Part shown: piece by piece, positions 29,291 to 37,764 of the stretch
Layout of the letters: each line of letters begins with the position of its first letter
How positions within the stretch are numbered: position 1 is the first letter of the stretch
Assembly (NCBI RefSeq): GCF_023161665.1
Contig: NZ_JALNTW010000006.1
Location: 124,001-188,000, forward strand
Direction of reading: 5' to 3'
Length of the DNA: 64,000 bases
Origin: Shewanella sp. 1CM18E
Lineage (GTDB): Bacteria; Pseudomonadota; Gammaproteobacteria; Enterobacterales; Shewanellaceae
Position numbers and translations under genes: made by a program
Notes under the pieces: generated by a model
The model's input: only the letters and a program-made list of their open reading frames with translations
What the model was told of the DNA's origin: nothing
The model's database searches: none

Positions 29291-30742
29291 CTAAAAAGGC
29301 ATATCATCGTAATCCAATGGCACAGCGGCTTCGTTAACCAGCGTAAGCTTAATCGCTTTCCAACTATAACGAGATTTTGTTTTGTCCCAAGACATTACTT
29401 GTTGTACTAACACCTTAGACTCATTACTAATATCACCTATAACAAATGGCGGTACAAAGGTATCCTCAACAAACCCAAAGCCTTTTGGTGCAATTCTTAA
29501 TGTTCCCTCTAAAAACACCACATCAGCAACCTCAGCCTTTGCACAAGGGCTAGAACTTATAACAGCTAACTCACCATTGTCATCTGAGACAACGAGTTCA
29601 ACGTAATCACCAACTTGCGGTTTTTGCTTGGTCTTATGAATTCCCATGCGCACAGACAAAGACGTCGATTTATTCACAAATACATGAAAGCCTTTGCCTG
29701 ATTTATGGATATTTTCAACAAGGCCAACCAGCTTCTTTGTCGGCCCTAGCAGATAATCCAACGCATCTTGAGATATTGACTTTAAATAGCCATCAAGTCG
29801 CCCTTCATCAACGCTCGCGTCATACCAAGGTTGTTGAGATAACTGCTCCAATTCAGGCTTAACTTTCCAGCCACTATTTTGATATGCCATAATCGCTTTC
29901 TTTAGGCACATAGAAGCTTCTATAGCATGTTGTTTCACTAGCAATAAAGGAATAATCCCTTGTAGCAACTTCAAACTAAAGGTGACTTCATGAGCAGAAA
30001 TAATCCCCTTAGCAAAAAACTTTATTGCTAAGTCTTGGTCTTCTTTTTTATAGGTTGCCGCCAATGCGCCCCATGCCCAAGACTCAGATTGCTTCTTCTT
30101 AAGGATCGGTAGGATTAAGCTACGAGCCTGCTCATATTGTCCTGCAATGACTAAACACTTTGCTTGGTCGTAATCCAACCACATAATGTGCTTAGTATCA
30201 CTGACTTGCTGACGAGTACTATTAATCAATGCCATCAACTGGTTAAAGTCTAATTGCCATTGGTCTCTAGCCCTTAACCATGCAGCAGCCACTTGCCGAA
30301 CACTAGATAACATCAGACTGGGTACTTCACCTTTCTCTGCTTGAAAAGGCTGCCTGCTTTCACTGTCAAATAATGCTGATTGATGACGTAGCACGCAGTG
30401 AACCATTGTAGGAAACCATTCAAGATTCTTTTTAAACTGCACCAAAAGCATTTTATATTCCAACCCACCGGTTGGGATTTCAAACCCCATAATGGTTTGT
30501 AACAAGCTTTCTATCTGTTCAAATTCAAAGTCACTAGGGCGCCAGTTATTTGAAGATGCACCTCGTTTAGCTATTTTTGCTTGATGAAGCTTTAAATACT
30601 CATAACACACCCAAAATAGCGCGCCTTTCAAATAAGCATCTTGTGGCGAATGTTCTAGCGAAGTAAAGCCTACATTCCAAGCCTCTTGCAGGTTACCGGC
30701 TTTGCGCAGGCTATTAACGGTGCGAAAAGGTTGTTCAGACAT
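29291..30742 (-). CDS. TPR-like protein with C-terminal OB/cold-shock-like domain
   Basis: 483 aa. Family not named with certainty. The N-terminal ~320 residues are helical with tetratricopeptide-like pairs (CLVIAGQYEQARSLILPILKK, WGALAATYKKEDQDLAIKFF). The C-terminal ~150 residues look like tandem small beta-barrels, the last with a cold-shock-like GTLRIAPKGFGFVED, which suggests nucleic-acid binding. The start overlaps the helicase stop by one base, and the stop lies 15 bases before the hsdR start. It is therefore an accessory protein of the helicase/HsdR operon. Confidence 0.75.
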   Translation of the reverse strand: MSEQPFRTVNSLRKAGNLQEAWNVGFTSLEHSPQDAYLKGALFWVCYEYLKLHQAKIAKRGASSNNWRPSDFEFEQIESLLQTIMGFEIPTGGLEYKMLLVQFKKNLEWFPTMVHCVLRHQSALFDSESRQPFQAEKGEVPSLMLSSVRQVAAAWLRARDQWQLDFNQLMALINSTRQQVSDTKHIMWLDYDQAKCLVIAGQYEQARSLILPILKKKQSESWAWGALAATYKKEDQDLAIKFFAKGIISAHEVTFSLKLLQGIIPLLLVKQHAIEASMCLKKAIMAYQNSGWKVKPELEQLSQQPWYDASVDEGRLDGYLKSISQDALDYLLGPTKKLVGLVENIHKSGKGFHVFVNKSTSLSVRMGIHKTKQKPQVGDYVELVVSDDNGELAVISSSPCAKAEVADVVFLEGTLRIAPKGFGFVEDTFVPPFVIGDISNESKVLVQQVMSWDKTKSRYSWKAIKLTLVNEAAVPLDYDDMPF

Positions 30743-33564
30743 TATATTTTACTCCACATATCAAGCAATTCAGCCAATAACGGCTTAGAGCTACTCAAAT
30801 TTGGCATAGGTTGTACTTTCTTAAACTGCTGCTTACCGTTGTAATAAAAATCAATAACAGCGGTTTCATTACCTCTGCCAAACGTATATCGCTGACTCCA
30901 CTGATTTTGATCTAAATGGACAATATTAATATTTCTGCAGCCAAAGACCTCAACAATACGTTGATGGAAAGCTTCTAAGTAGGTCTCTACAAACAAAAAT
31001 TCAGCCGTTGCTGCCGTTTTTGTACCATCAACTAACAGCGCCCCCTGTAACGGTGCTAAGCAGTGTTGTAGGCTGATTTGTAATAAACCGGTTCCTTTAA
31101 CATTTATCGACGAAACTTTATGTTTACCATTGTAATTAAACTGTACTTCTGCGGTGTTTTCTTCAGCTTTAAACACATATAACTCTTGATATTGATGATG
31201 CCTAACTTCAGTGATCTCTATCCCTGAACCAATGAGCTGTGCTTTTACCTTTTCCAATAAATGTTCCAGAGGGGTATTTAATGCGCCATCGCCTGAAACA
31301 TCATTGCTATTATTATCTTCACCAGCAGCTACGTTGATAGTAGGAGTAGTTGTTTCAGTTGTTGGTAATAGATGAGTTAACCAACCTTGATCCCCAACAA
31401 TAGTTGAACCACCACCAAGTGATAATTTCGGCTCATCTAATACATAAAGATTCGAAGAGGTGCGTGTAATCGCCGTATAAAGCCAACGGAAATAATCCTT
31501 AGTCAGCGTTTTATAATGAGAAGAACATTTCACGAGCACGTGCTGCCACTCACTGCCTTGGGCTTTATGACAGGTAATTGCGTAGCCAAATTTAACTTTA
31601 AAAGCATTAAAATAAACATCTTCCTTTAATGCCTTTTTAAGCGCTTCCTCAGCTCCTTTTCTTTTTAAGTGAGAATGGCGATTAAGGAAGTCAACATACA
31701 GAGCTTTAGACTCATCTGAAGTCAACGACGGCTCAGAGTTATAAAGCAAGTTTTCAACTATTTTTGCTGTAAAGCGCATAGGTTCATTAAAGTCACCTCG
31801 AAAACCAAGTTCAACATCTCTAAAGACTAACTCTACTGATACAGTTTCAACTTTACCCTCAACTTTTTTACTAAAAGTAATACGCTTGGTTTCTGGCGCA
31901 GACAAAACATTTAACACTGCACCAAATTCACCATTGGTAACCGACATATATTCACGGTAATGGTTTGCCACTGAAATGAGTTTATCACCAGTACATAATT
32001 CATTTTTTTGAGGGAAAAACACCTGTCGGCATTGTCGATTATAATCTGCAACCTGTGCATTGGATGATGCAATAATCGTGATATCTTTAGTTTTCGCAAT
32101 TTGCCTGTCGCACAATTGCATATAACGTTCAATAACCTCATCAGATTGAAGAGATTCAATATCAGCTTTGCTGCAATCAAAATCCAGTTGATTAAAAACG
32201 TTATCGTCAATTGCACCTCGAAGCAGCATAGCGTTATCCATCACGCCACTACCTGATTTTTGTCGTACAACTTCATCGAGCACAGCTGTATGCACAGATA
32301 ACTTAAACTCATTAGTGAGGTATTCGGCATTTAATGCAGGCGAAAAACTTGCGCCTACAGGAGGCAACTGAGCGTGATCCCCGATAAAAATAATCTTACG
32401 AGTTACCGGTTTTTCGCTGTCATCAAAGTTATCTCGACAATAATGTACAAAGTCTGTTAATAAGCGCGTAGACCCAAATTGAATACTGTCTGAACATGAA
32501 GGACTATCAGAAAACATAGACGATTCATCAATAATATAAACCGTCTCTAAGCTATCAATGTTTCGCTTTAAAGGCGCTAGTTCAACGCCATATGCATCTT
32601 GCTCTGCAAGCTTCATATTAGAAAAATCAAAAATACTCCTATGGATCGTTGCTGCCGCCTGCCCAGTCTTTTCTGAGATAACCTTTGCAGCCTTGCCCGT
32701 TGGCGCCATCAACACACAGTGTTGCCCCAAGGCATTTAAGTAATTAACAATCCCTTTAGTAATGAATGTTTTACCAGTACCAGCATAACCATTCAAAATA
32801 AAACTTTCACAATTATCAGATTTCAGAAACGCATCAATCGCGTTAACCGCCTTTTGCTGCCCAGTGGTTAATTCAACTTCGCTAAAAAACTCATTAACCG
32901 AAATGCGTTTGCGAGTTTCACCTGTCTTCATGTCAAAACTATTTGCCGCCTCACGCGCAGAATTCTCAAATTCTTGTAGCTTTTTTAACTTCACTTCTGC
33001 TGATAAGTAGGCATCGCGACTGTTTTGCAATTTACGGCGAATATTTTCAAGTTCAGTCTGTGTTTGTCGCACTTCGGAATCTCGGTTAGCGATATCCTTA
33101 AGTAACTGTTCATTGTCTTTCTGCAATGAATTAATTTCTGTATCATTTGGCGCAATATGCACAAAGTCAGGTACAAACACATAATGAGTTTGCATCGTTT
33201 GGATAAACCAGCGGCCAATAAAATAGCACTCTTGTACTAACCAAAGCGCATCCGTTACAGTAATGTCTGCTTTATTATGGACAGCATTATTTCCCTGCTT
33301 GCGTACTAAATGAAGTTTGCTCTGAATTTCATTCGGTATTGCCTGACGAAACTGTTGATTATTTAGACGCGCAAACAAATCATTACCGTCAGTTTGCTCA
33401 AAGCTTAAATAATGGTAGATATATTCAACCAACAGCTCGGTAAATGCACGAAGCTTAAAGGCACAAGTTTGTGGGTCGCTATATACATATGATTCTGCTT
33501 GCTTAGCAAGCGCAGCAAGCTTGCTGTAGTCGGAATTTAAAAATGAAAAATTTGAAATTTTCAT
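30742..33564 (-). CDS. DUF4145 domain plus SF1B (RecD-like) helicase
   Basis: 940 aa. Residues about 1-130 resemble DUF4145, a domain also found in HsdR proteins (FKLRAFTELLVEYI, LVRKQGNNAVHN). A coiled coil of about 70 residues follows. Then comes a RecD/Dda-type helicase with Walker A GYAGTGKTF (about 260), Walker B IIDESSM (about 344), HKAQGSEW (about 662) and the TAITRT motif (about 697). The last ~170 residues hold two copies of a small beta-rich repeat (YVFKAEENTAEVQFNYNGK and YTFGRGNETAVIDFYYNGK). First gene of the operon leading to hsdR; probably acts on DNA in the cytoplasm. Confidence 0.85.
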   Translation of the reverse strand: MKISNFSFLNSDYSKLAALAKQAESYVYSDPQTCAFKLRAFTELLVEYIYHYLSFEQTDGNDLFARLNNQQFRQAIPNEIQSKLHLVRKQGNNAVHNKADITVTDALWLVQECYFIGRWFIQTMQTHYVFVPDFVHIAPNDTEINSLQKDNEQLLKDIANRDSEVRQTQTELENIRRKLQNSRDAYLSAEVKLKKLQEFENSAREAANSFDMKTGETRKRISVNEFFSEVELTTGQQKAVNAIDAFLKSDNCESFILNGYAGTGKTFITKGIVNYLNALGQHCVLMAPTGKAAKVISEKTGQAAATIHRSIFDFSNMKLAEQDAYGVELAPLKRNIDSLETVYIIDESSMFSDSPSCSDSIQFGSTRLLTDFVHYCRDNFDDSEKPVTRKIIFIGDHAQLPPVGASFSPALNAEYLTNEFKLSVHTAVLDEVVRQKSGSGVMDNAMLLRGAIDDNVFNQLDFDCSKADIESLQSDEVIERYMQLCDRQIAKTKDITIIASSNAQVADYNRQCRQVFFPQKNELCTGDKLISVANHYREYMSVTNGEFGAVLNVLSAPETKRITFSKKVEGKVETVSVELVFRDVELGFRGDFNEPMRFTAKIVENLLYNSEPSLTSDESKALYVDFLNRHSHLKRKGAEEALKKALKEDVYFNAFKVKFGYAITCHKAQGSEWQHVLVKCSSHYKTLTKDYFRWLYTAITRTSSNLYVLDEPKLSLGGGSTIVGDQGWLTHLLPTTETTTPTINVAAGEDNNSNDVSGDGALNTPLEHLLEKVKAQLIGSGIEITEVRHHQYQELYVFKAEENTAEVQFNYNGKHKVSSINVKGTGLLQISLQHCLAPLQGALLVDGTKTAATAEFLFVETYLEAFHQRIVEVFGCRNINIVHLDQNQWSQRYTFGRGNETAVIDFYYNGKQQFKKVQPMPNLSSSKPLLAELLDMWSKI

Positions 33565-33634
33565 TAAACTACATCCTTATTAAACATTAGCCACTCAACT
33601 TTACACATCAATAATTTCATACTCTAAACAACTA

Positions 33635-34216
33635 TCAAAAAGGCAATCCAAATAACAAACCAATACCAAAACCTATTGGGCTAATAGGTAATGCGACATC
33701 AGCCACAAGTTCAGCAAGCCCCTCGCTCGCCACATCACTAGCGACATCGCCAGCAGCTTGATTCACAACTTCACCTGTTAGCGTTTCAGTAACTGCAGCA
33801 TCTAACGCCTGATTATCGATTCCAGAATCAATCACCAGAGTGCTATCAAAACTCGCCGCGACTTCATTGGTAACAATAATCGGAATATCAGGGCTATCAG
33901 CAAGCGTTTCGCTAATATAAGAGGCGCTATCTGTCGCTTTAAGCTGCACTTCCGCGGCAATATCACCATCACTCATTAAGGCAATATCTGATACCGGATG
34001 GTTAGTGGCTTCAAAAAGCATGGCATCCATGCCTTGCTCATTGAGTGCAGTGACAACCTCTTGCTCAAAGACAATACCTTTGATGTTGCTGATATGCCCC
34101 GACATAGCATCGGGGTTAACATCAGCAAAGTAATCAAGAATTTCGTCGTTACTTGCAAGTTCAAGCTCGTTATAGCCACGTCGAACTGCATCAAACACTG
34201 AACTTTGAGCAATCAC
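33635..34216 (-). CDS. Putative nuclease-like effector, 193 aa
   Basis: Not a firmly recognised family. The middle holds a PD-(D/E)XK-like pattern (KGIVFEQEVVTALNEQG, then NHPVSDIAL and EVQLKA), as in small endonuclease toxins. The C-terminus is an Ala/Gly-rich hydrophobic tail ending LPISPIGFGIGLLFGLPF, which may insert in a membrane. Its start overlaps the ankyrin gene stop by 4 bases, so the two are coupled. It could be a toxin with the ankyrin protein as inhibitor (inference). Confidence 0.6.
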   Translation of the reverse strand: MIAQSSVFDAVRRGYNELELASNDEILDYFADVNPDAMSGHISNIKGIVFEQEVVTALNEQGMDAMLFEATNHPVSDIALMSDGDIAAEVQLKATDSASYISETLADSPDIPIIVTNEVAASFDSTLVIDSGIDNQALDAAVTETLTGEVVNQAAGDVASDVASEGLAELVADVALPISPIGFGIGLLFGLPF

Positions 34217-35418
34217 TGTTGACGAGTTCCTGCTAGTAGGTCAACTATCTGCTTAAAACTTGTGTTTAACATTGTGCTGTCAAGCGCAGCTCTCTTAGGC
34301 GCATTTGTTCTGGCAATTCTTTGAGCATTTCCATGCTTTTCATGCGTTAATTCAACATTGACACCTAATTTCACTAATTTTGCTGCCGCCTCAAAATAAC
34401 CTTTACACGCTGCAATCATCAATGGCGACCAACCATCTTCATCTAGCAAATCAAGGTTAGCTCCGTAGCCATACAGCAGCTCAAGCGTAGATGCTTGATT
34501 ATAAGTTGCAGCCCAATAAGCTGCGGTTCTTCCGGACTGACTTTGAAGATTGACACTTGATCCTTTATCTACCAGCAACGAAATCAGTTCATTTTTGCCA
34601 TTTTCAGCAAGTAACGATAATGCAGGTTTTGTATTTTTAGCTCTTGCATTCGGATTCGCACCAGCAGAAACGAGTGCTTTGATCATGTCATCATCACCTT
34701 TAGTAATGGCGATAATCAGCAGCGTTTCTTTATCTTCGTTCTCGACATCAGGGTTCACACCATCGGCCAATAACTTTTCAGCAATACTAATGTGACCATT
34801 TTGATAAGCCGATAACATAGAGGCTTCTGAATACTTGGCACTAAAAACTGCCCCTCGCTCGAGTAGTTTGTCAACCACCTCTATGCGTTGTTTAAAGTAA
34901 GCGCCTGTAATCGCATTCCAGCCATCATTGTTACAAACATCAACAGCAGCGCCATGCTTAAGCAAAAAATCAACCGCTTTGACTCGGCCTTTCATTGCCG
35001 CCCAAATCAAAGGCGTCCAACCGTTGTCGTTACGAATATTAACTTCAGCGCCTTTTTCTACCATCAGCTCTGCTAGCTCGAAATATTCATTATCTAAGCA
35101 AAGCAGTAATGCACTGCTCATTTGCAGTGGTCGATAATTAGGGTTTGCACCTTTGTTTAACAGTGCTTTTGCAATATCTAAAAAACCAAGATCAATCGCC
35201 AAACGCAGAGGGTTGTGACCATGATGATTTAAATCAAAACCATCACAATCCATAATCACTTCCGCTACACCAGAAAACCCATTTTTCAATGCAAGTTCAA
35301 ATGGTGTGACTTCTGGCTCGTCAAAAACGATATTAATCAGCTCAGGCTGCTGAGTCACAATATCTTTGAGACCAGCCTTATCGCCGGACTCAATAACAAT
35401 CAATAATTGCTCAATCAT
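34213..35418 (-). CDS. Ankyrin-repeat protein, 401 aa
   Basis: Nearly the whole protein is ankyrin repeats, about ten to eleven, such as NGWTPLIWAAMKGRVKAVDFL, NDGWNAITGAY and DGWSPLMIAACKGYFEAAAKL. No signal peptide or membrane span, so it is likely a cytoplasmic protein-protein interaction module. Transcribed before, and overlapping by 4 bases, the nuclease-like gene. Bacterial ankyrin proteins often serve as inhibitors of neighbouring effectors; that role here is inferred. Confidence 0.88.
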   Translation of the reverse strand: MIEQLLIVIESGDKAGLKDIVTQQPELINIVFDEPEVTPFELALKNGFSGVAEVIMDCDGFDLNHHGHNPLRLAIDLGFLDIAKALLNKGANPNYRPLQMSSALLLCLDNEYFELAELMVEKGAEVNIRNDNGWTPLIWAAMKGRVKAVDFLLKHGAAVDVCNNDGWNAITGAYFKQRIEVVDKLLERGAVFSAKYSEASMLSAYQNGHISIAEKLLADGVNPDVENEDKETLLIIAITKGDDDMIKALVSAGANPNARAKNTKPALSLLAENGKNELISLLVDKGSSVNLQSQSGRTAAYWAATYNQASTLELLYGYGANLDLLDEDGWSPLMIAACKGYFEAAAKLVKLGVNVELTHEKHGNAQRIARTNAPKRAALDSTMLNTSFKQIVDLLAGTRQQ

Positions 35419-35720
35419 TTAATGTAGCCTCTACATTAGCTAACTCGATTTCGCCCGCAAATGCTTTCAACTTGTGGATTGATGAGTTAAGGAAGCATTT
35501 TTGGGTTGAAGGTAAGGTTTCAATTCAGAATATAGATGACTTGTAGAAAAATTACGTTTGGGATTGATTATGATGATATCAATCCCAACTCATCACCTTA
35601 ACTCGCTTTTGTCCCTAATGGCAGTGTCATATTTCAAGAACTGTGCATGTTTTCATAGAATGGGGAGATGTCGCACTGCGGACTTGAATTCGGGTATCAT
35701 AAATTTTCTTCAGGTCTGAA
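35419..35720. other. Intergenic region with first copy of an 18-bp repeat
   Basis: 302 bases without a credible gene. It should contain the ankyrin gene promoter. TTAACTCGCTTTTGTCCC at 35598-35615 recurs exactly at 37148-37165, with loosely similar sequence after both copies. Confidence 0.4.
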
Positions 35721-36326
35721 CTAATATCTAAATCTCTTATGAGGACTAATATAAACTATAGTGCCATTTTTTAGTCGACGATAATGGCCCGATACATGTT
35801 GCAATCCGGTAAGATTATCGCTGTGATCATAGTATGAGCGTTCTGGCTCATCAAAGGCTATACTTTTAACAAACTCTTCTAGATGAGTCTCTTTGACCAC
35901 AAAGGATCCTTCAGTATCTCTCTTTCTAATAATATTTTCTTCTTTCGATCTTTCACTAGATGTATATTGGGATCTAATCTTTGATTCATAAGAATCTAGA
36001 TACTCAAAATTTGGCCACTCAATGTAATATTTGTCTTCTTTTGATGAATCTTTATTCGCATCATCTTTTTCTATTTTCTCGAAGAAATAAGGCCAATCTA
36101 TTATGTAACTTTTGCTCTTTCTGATGACAGGAACTGTCTCAGAAGAAAAGAAATCTGGCCACTCAATAATATAGCGGTCTCTACCAAGATACTGATTACT
36201 ACTAGTTACAGTCGGAGAACTTATAAAGAGAGGCCAATTGATTACATAAATGTGCTTAGTTGAAGCAGAGTGTGAGGGGCTACAAAATGATTCAAAGAAG
36301 TCTGGCCACTCGATTTTATATTTCAT
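35721..36326 (-). CDS. Protein with five EWPxF-type repeats, 201 aa
   Basis: Unrecognised. The first ~115 residues hold five copies of an [I]-[E/D/N]-W-P-x-F motif: YKIEWPDFF, YVINWPLF, YIIEWPDFF, YIIDWPYFF and YYIEWPNF, spaced about 20-30 residues apart by Ser/Lys-rich linkers. The C-terminal end VSGHYRRLKNGTIVYISPH resembles the short GHYR-x-GT-V-x-H motif common in unrelated bacterial proteins of unknown role. No signal peptide is visible. Probably in an operon with the 132-aa gene 35 bases upstream. Confidence 0.72.
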   Translation of the reverse strand: MKYKIEWPDFFESFCSPSHSASTKHIYVINWPLFISSPTVTSSNQYLGRDRYIIEWPDFFSSETVPVIRKSKSYIIDWPYFFEKIEKDDANKDSSKEDKYYIEWPNFEYLDSYESKIRSQYTSSERSKEENIIRKRDTEGSFVVKETHLEEFVKSIAFDEPERSYYDHSDNLTGLQHVSGHYRRLKNGTIVYISPHKRFRY

Positions 36327-36361
36327 TAACCATCACAATAAAATAACAATTTAAATATAGG

Positions 36362-36760
36362 CTATCTTGCGCTATTCACTTGCGCTAGCTTAATAAGGTC
36401 ACTTACTGTTTTAATGAATGTATTAGACAAAAACAGTGACTCTATTAGGCGAAAAAATTCATCTTTATTTTTACATGTTAACTGAGATGCAAATATACTG
36501 TCATAGCTTTGCACGCCAACCTCTTTAGCTATAGTATTATCAAAAATGCATACAGTAACAGGATACATCGCAATACCATACTTAAACTCAACAACATCTA
36601 GTTTATATCTTGAAACAAATTTACTCTGCAAGCTGCATTTTACCATGAACTCATTTTCAAATTCAGAATGAAATACCTCGAGCGCTACATACCCTTTAGT
36701 CGCATCGCTAAATTTAGAAATAGCGTTCTCAAAGAAAACTCTTGGAAGTTCAATACTCAT
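36362..36760 (-). CDS. Hypothetical protein, 132 aa
   Basis: Not recognised. A small mixed alpha/beta protein with FENAISKFSDATKGYVALEVFHSEF at the start, two central Cys and a C-terminal helix. A GGAA ribosome-like site lies before the ATG. Followed at 35 bases by the EWPxF-repeat gene on the same strand. Confidence 0.65.
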   Translation of the reverse strand: MSIELPRVFFENAISKFSDATKGYVALEVFHSEFENEFMVKCSLQSKFVSRYKLDVVEFKYGIAMYPVTVCIFDNTIAKEVGVQSYDSIFASQLTCKNKDEFFRLIESLFLSNTFIKTVSDLIKLAQVNSAR

Positions 36761-37507
36761 TGTTATATTCCAATTGGAGCCTTTAATACTGTACCTGACT
36801 CTCTATCTTAAACTATTTGAAGACTTTTGTAATCCCATTCTTGCAGGATTAGTGGCTAGTAATCATGAACTATGTCAGAGTAACCAGTAAAAAAACCGTT
36901 TAGTCAACTTAGTATACCATTGTTTGATATTAGTCATGGTAACCAAGGTATTAGATGGAATCTTACAGTTGATAACCGCAATGGATTGGTGAGATTGCGA
37001 GTTAACTTTAAAGGAAGCCAAAAAACTACTAGATAATTGATTTCGCCCTTTAACCTTCCAAACATAGATATTTACCACCTACCCTGAACGGGTTTTAGTT
37101 ATACCTTTTCTGTTGACAGGTTCTTTAGAACATCTTCAACTAAACCTTTAACTCGCTTTTGTCCCAAAGCAATTTTCACTGTTCTATATTTGAACGGAGA
37201 ATATTGCGTCCCAATAAAAGCGAACACTGAAAGAGCGAGTACTAGTGGGATAGTCTGAGTTGAATACAGGGCACGAAAGCGGAGAAGGTATTTGCGTTGC
37301 GAGGCATCGCTTGCAGAATTATGGGATCGGGCGCTTCGATCCCATAAGTTACTTTTGATAAAAATAGAATATAGTTGCCCTAGGCTACGAAGTTGCTTTA
37401 TGGGCTTACAGTCCTATTTAAGAGAGTATCTGAAAGTTAAACAACCAATATTAATCCAAACCAGCATTCCCCCCTAGATAGAACAAAAAGAGCCCCCCCG
37501 GTTTCAT
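36761..37507. other. Non-coding stretch between the 132-aa gene and a decayed gene
   Basis: About 750 bases without a convincing gene on either strand. It holds the second copy of the 18-bp repeat (37148-37165) and a strong hairpin at 37319-37347. It should include the promoter of the 132-aa gene. Confidence 0.4.
37319..37347. repeat. 11-bp perfect hairpin
   Basis: TTATGGGATCG (37319-37329) pairs with CGATCCCATAA (37337-37347) across the loop GGCGCTT. No T-run follows, so a simple terminator is unlikely. Confidence 0.55.
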
Positions 37508-37752
37508 TCAACTATATTGCTCAAACCAGTCTAATTGATTTACTAATTCAGATGGCATAACCACTTTACAGCCTTCAAACTCTGGCCGCATATCATCAGT
37601 CTAAATCGCAAAGTCACGTTTCGGCCATGCCAACTTAAATTCATAAATAAAACCGTAATCAGTACAGGCAAAGATCTGTTTAATCGCTTCAGTTCGCAAT
37701 AGAGCTATTTGCAGTTCTCATCGAAAACCAAATCATCGATATTATCTGTCAT
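37508..37752 (-). pseudogene. Decayed small gene downstream of the DUF3883 gene
   Basis: The ATG at 37752 gives MTDNIDDLVFDEN, then a one-base frame change. A second frame then runs LQIALLRTEAIKQIFACTDY, followed by FIYEFKLAWPKRDFAI, a TAG, then DDMRPEFEGCKVVM through DWFEQYS to the stop at 37508. So one frameshift and one in-frame stop break a protein of about 80 aa. Family not recognised. It begins 13 bases after the DUF3883 gene stop, on the same strand, so it was probably the third gene of that operon. Confidence 0.65.
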
Positions 37753-37764
37753 AACATCAACAAC

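Noticed and set aside
36875..37078. 67-codon minus-strand frame
   Set aside because: No ribosome site and no recognisable protein character.
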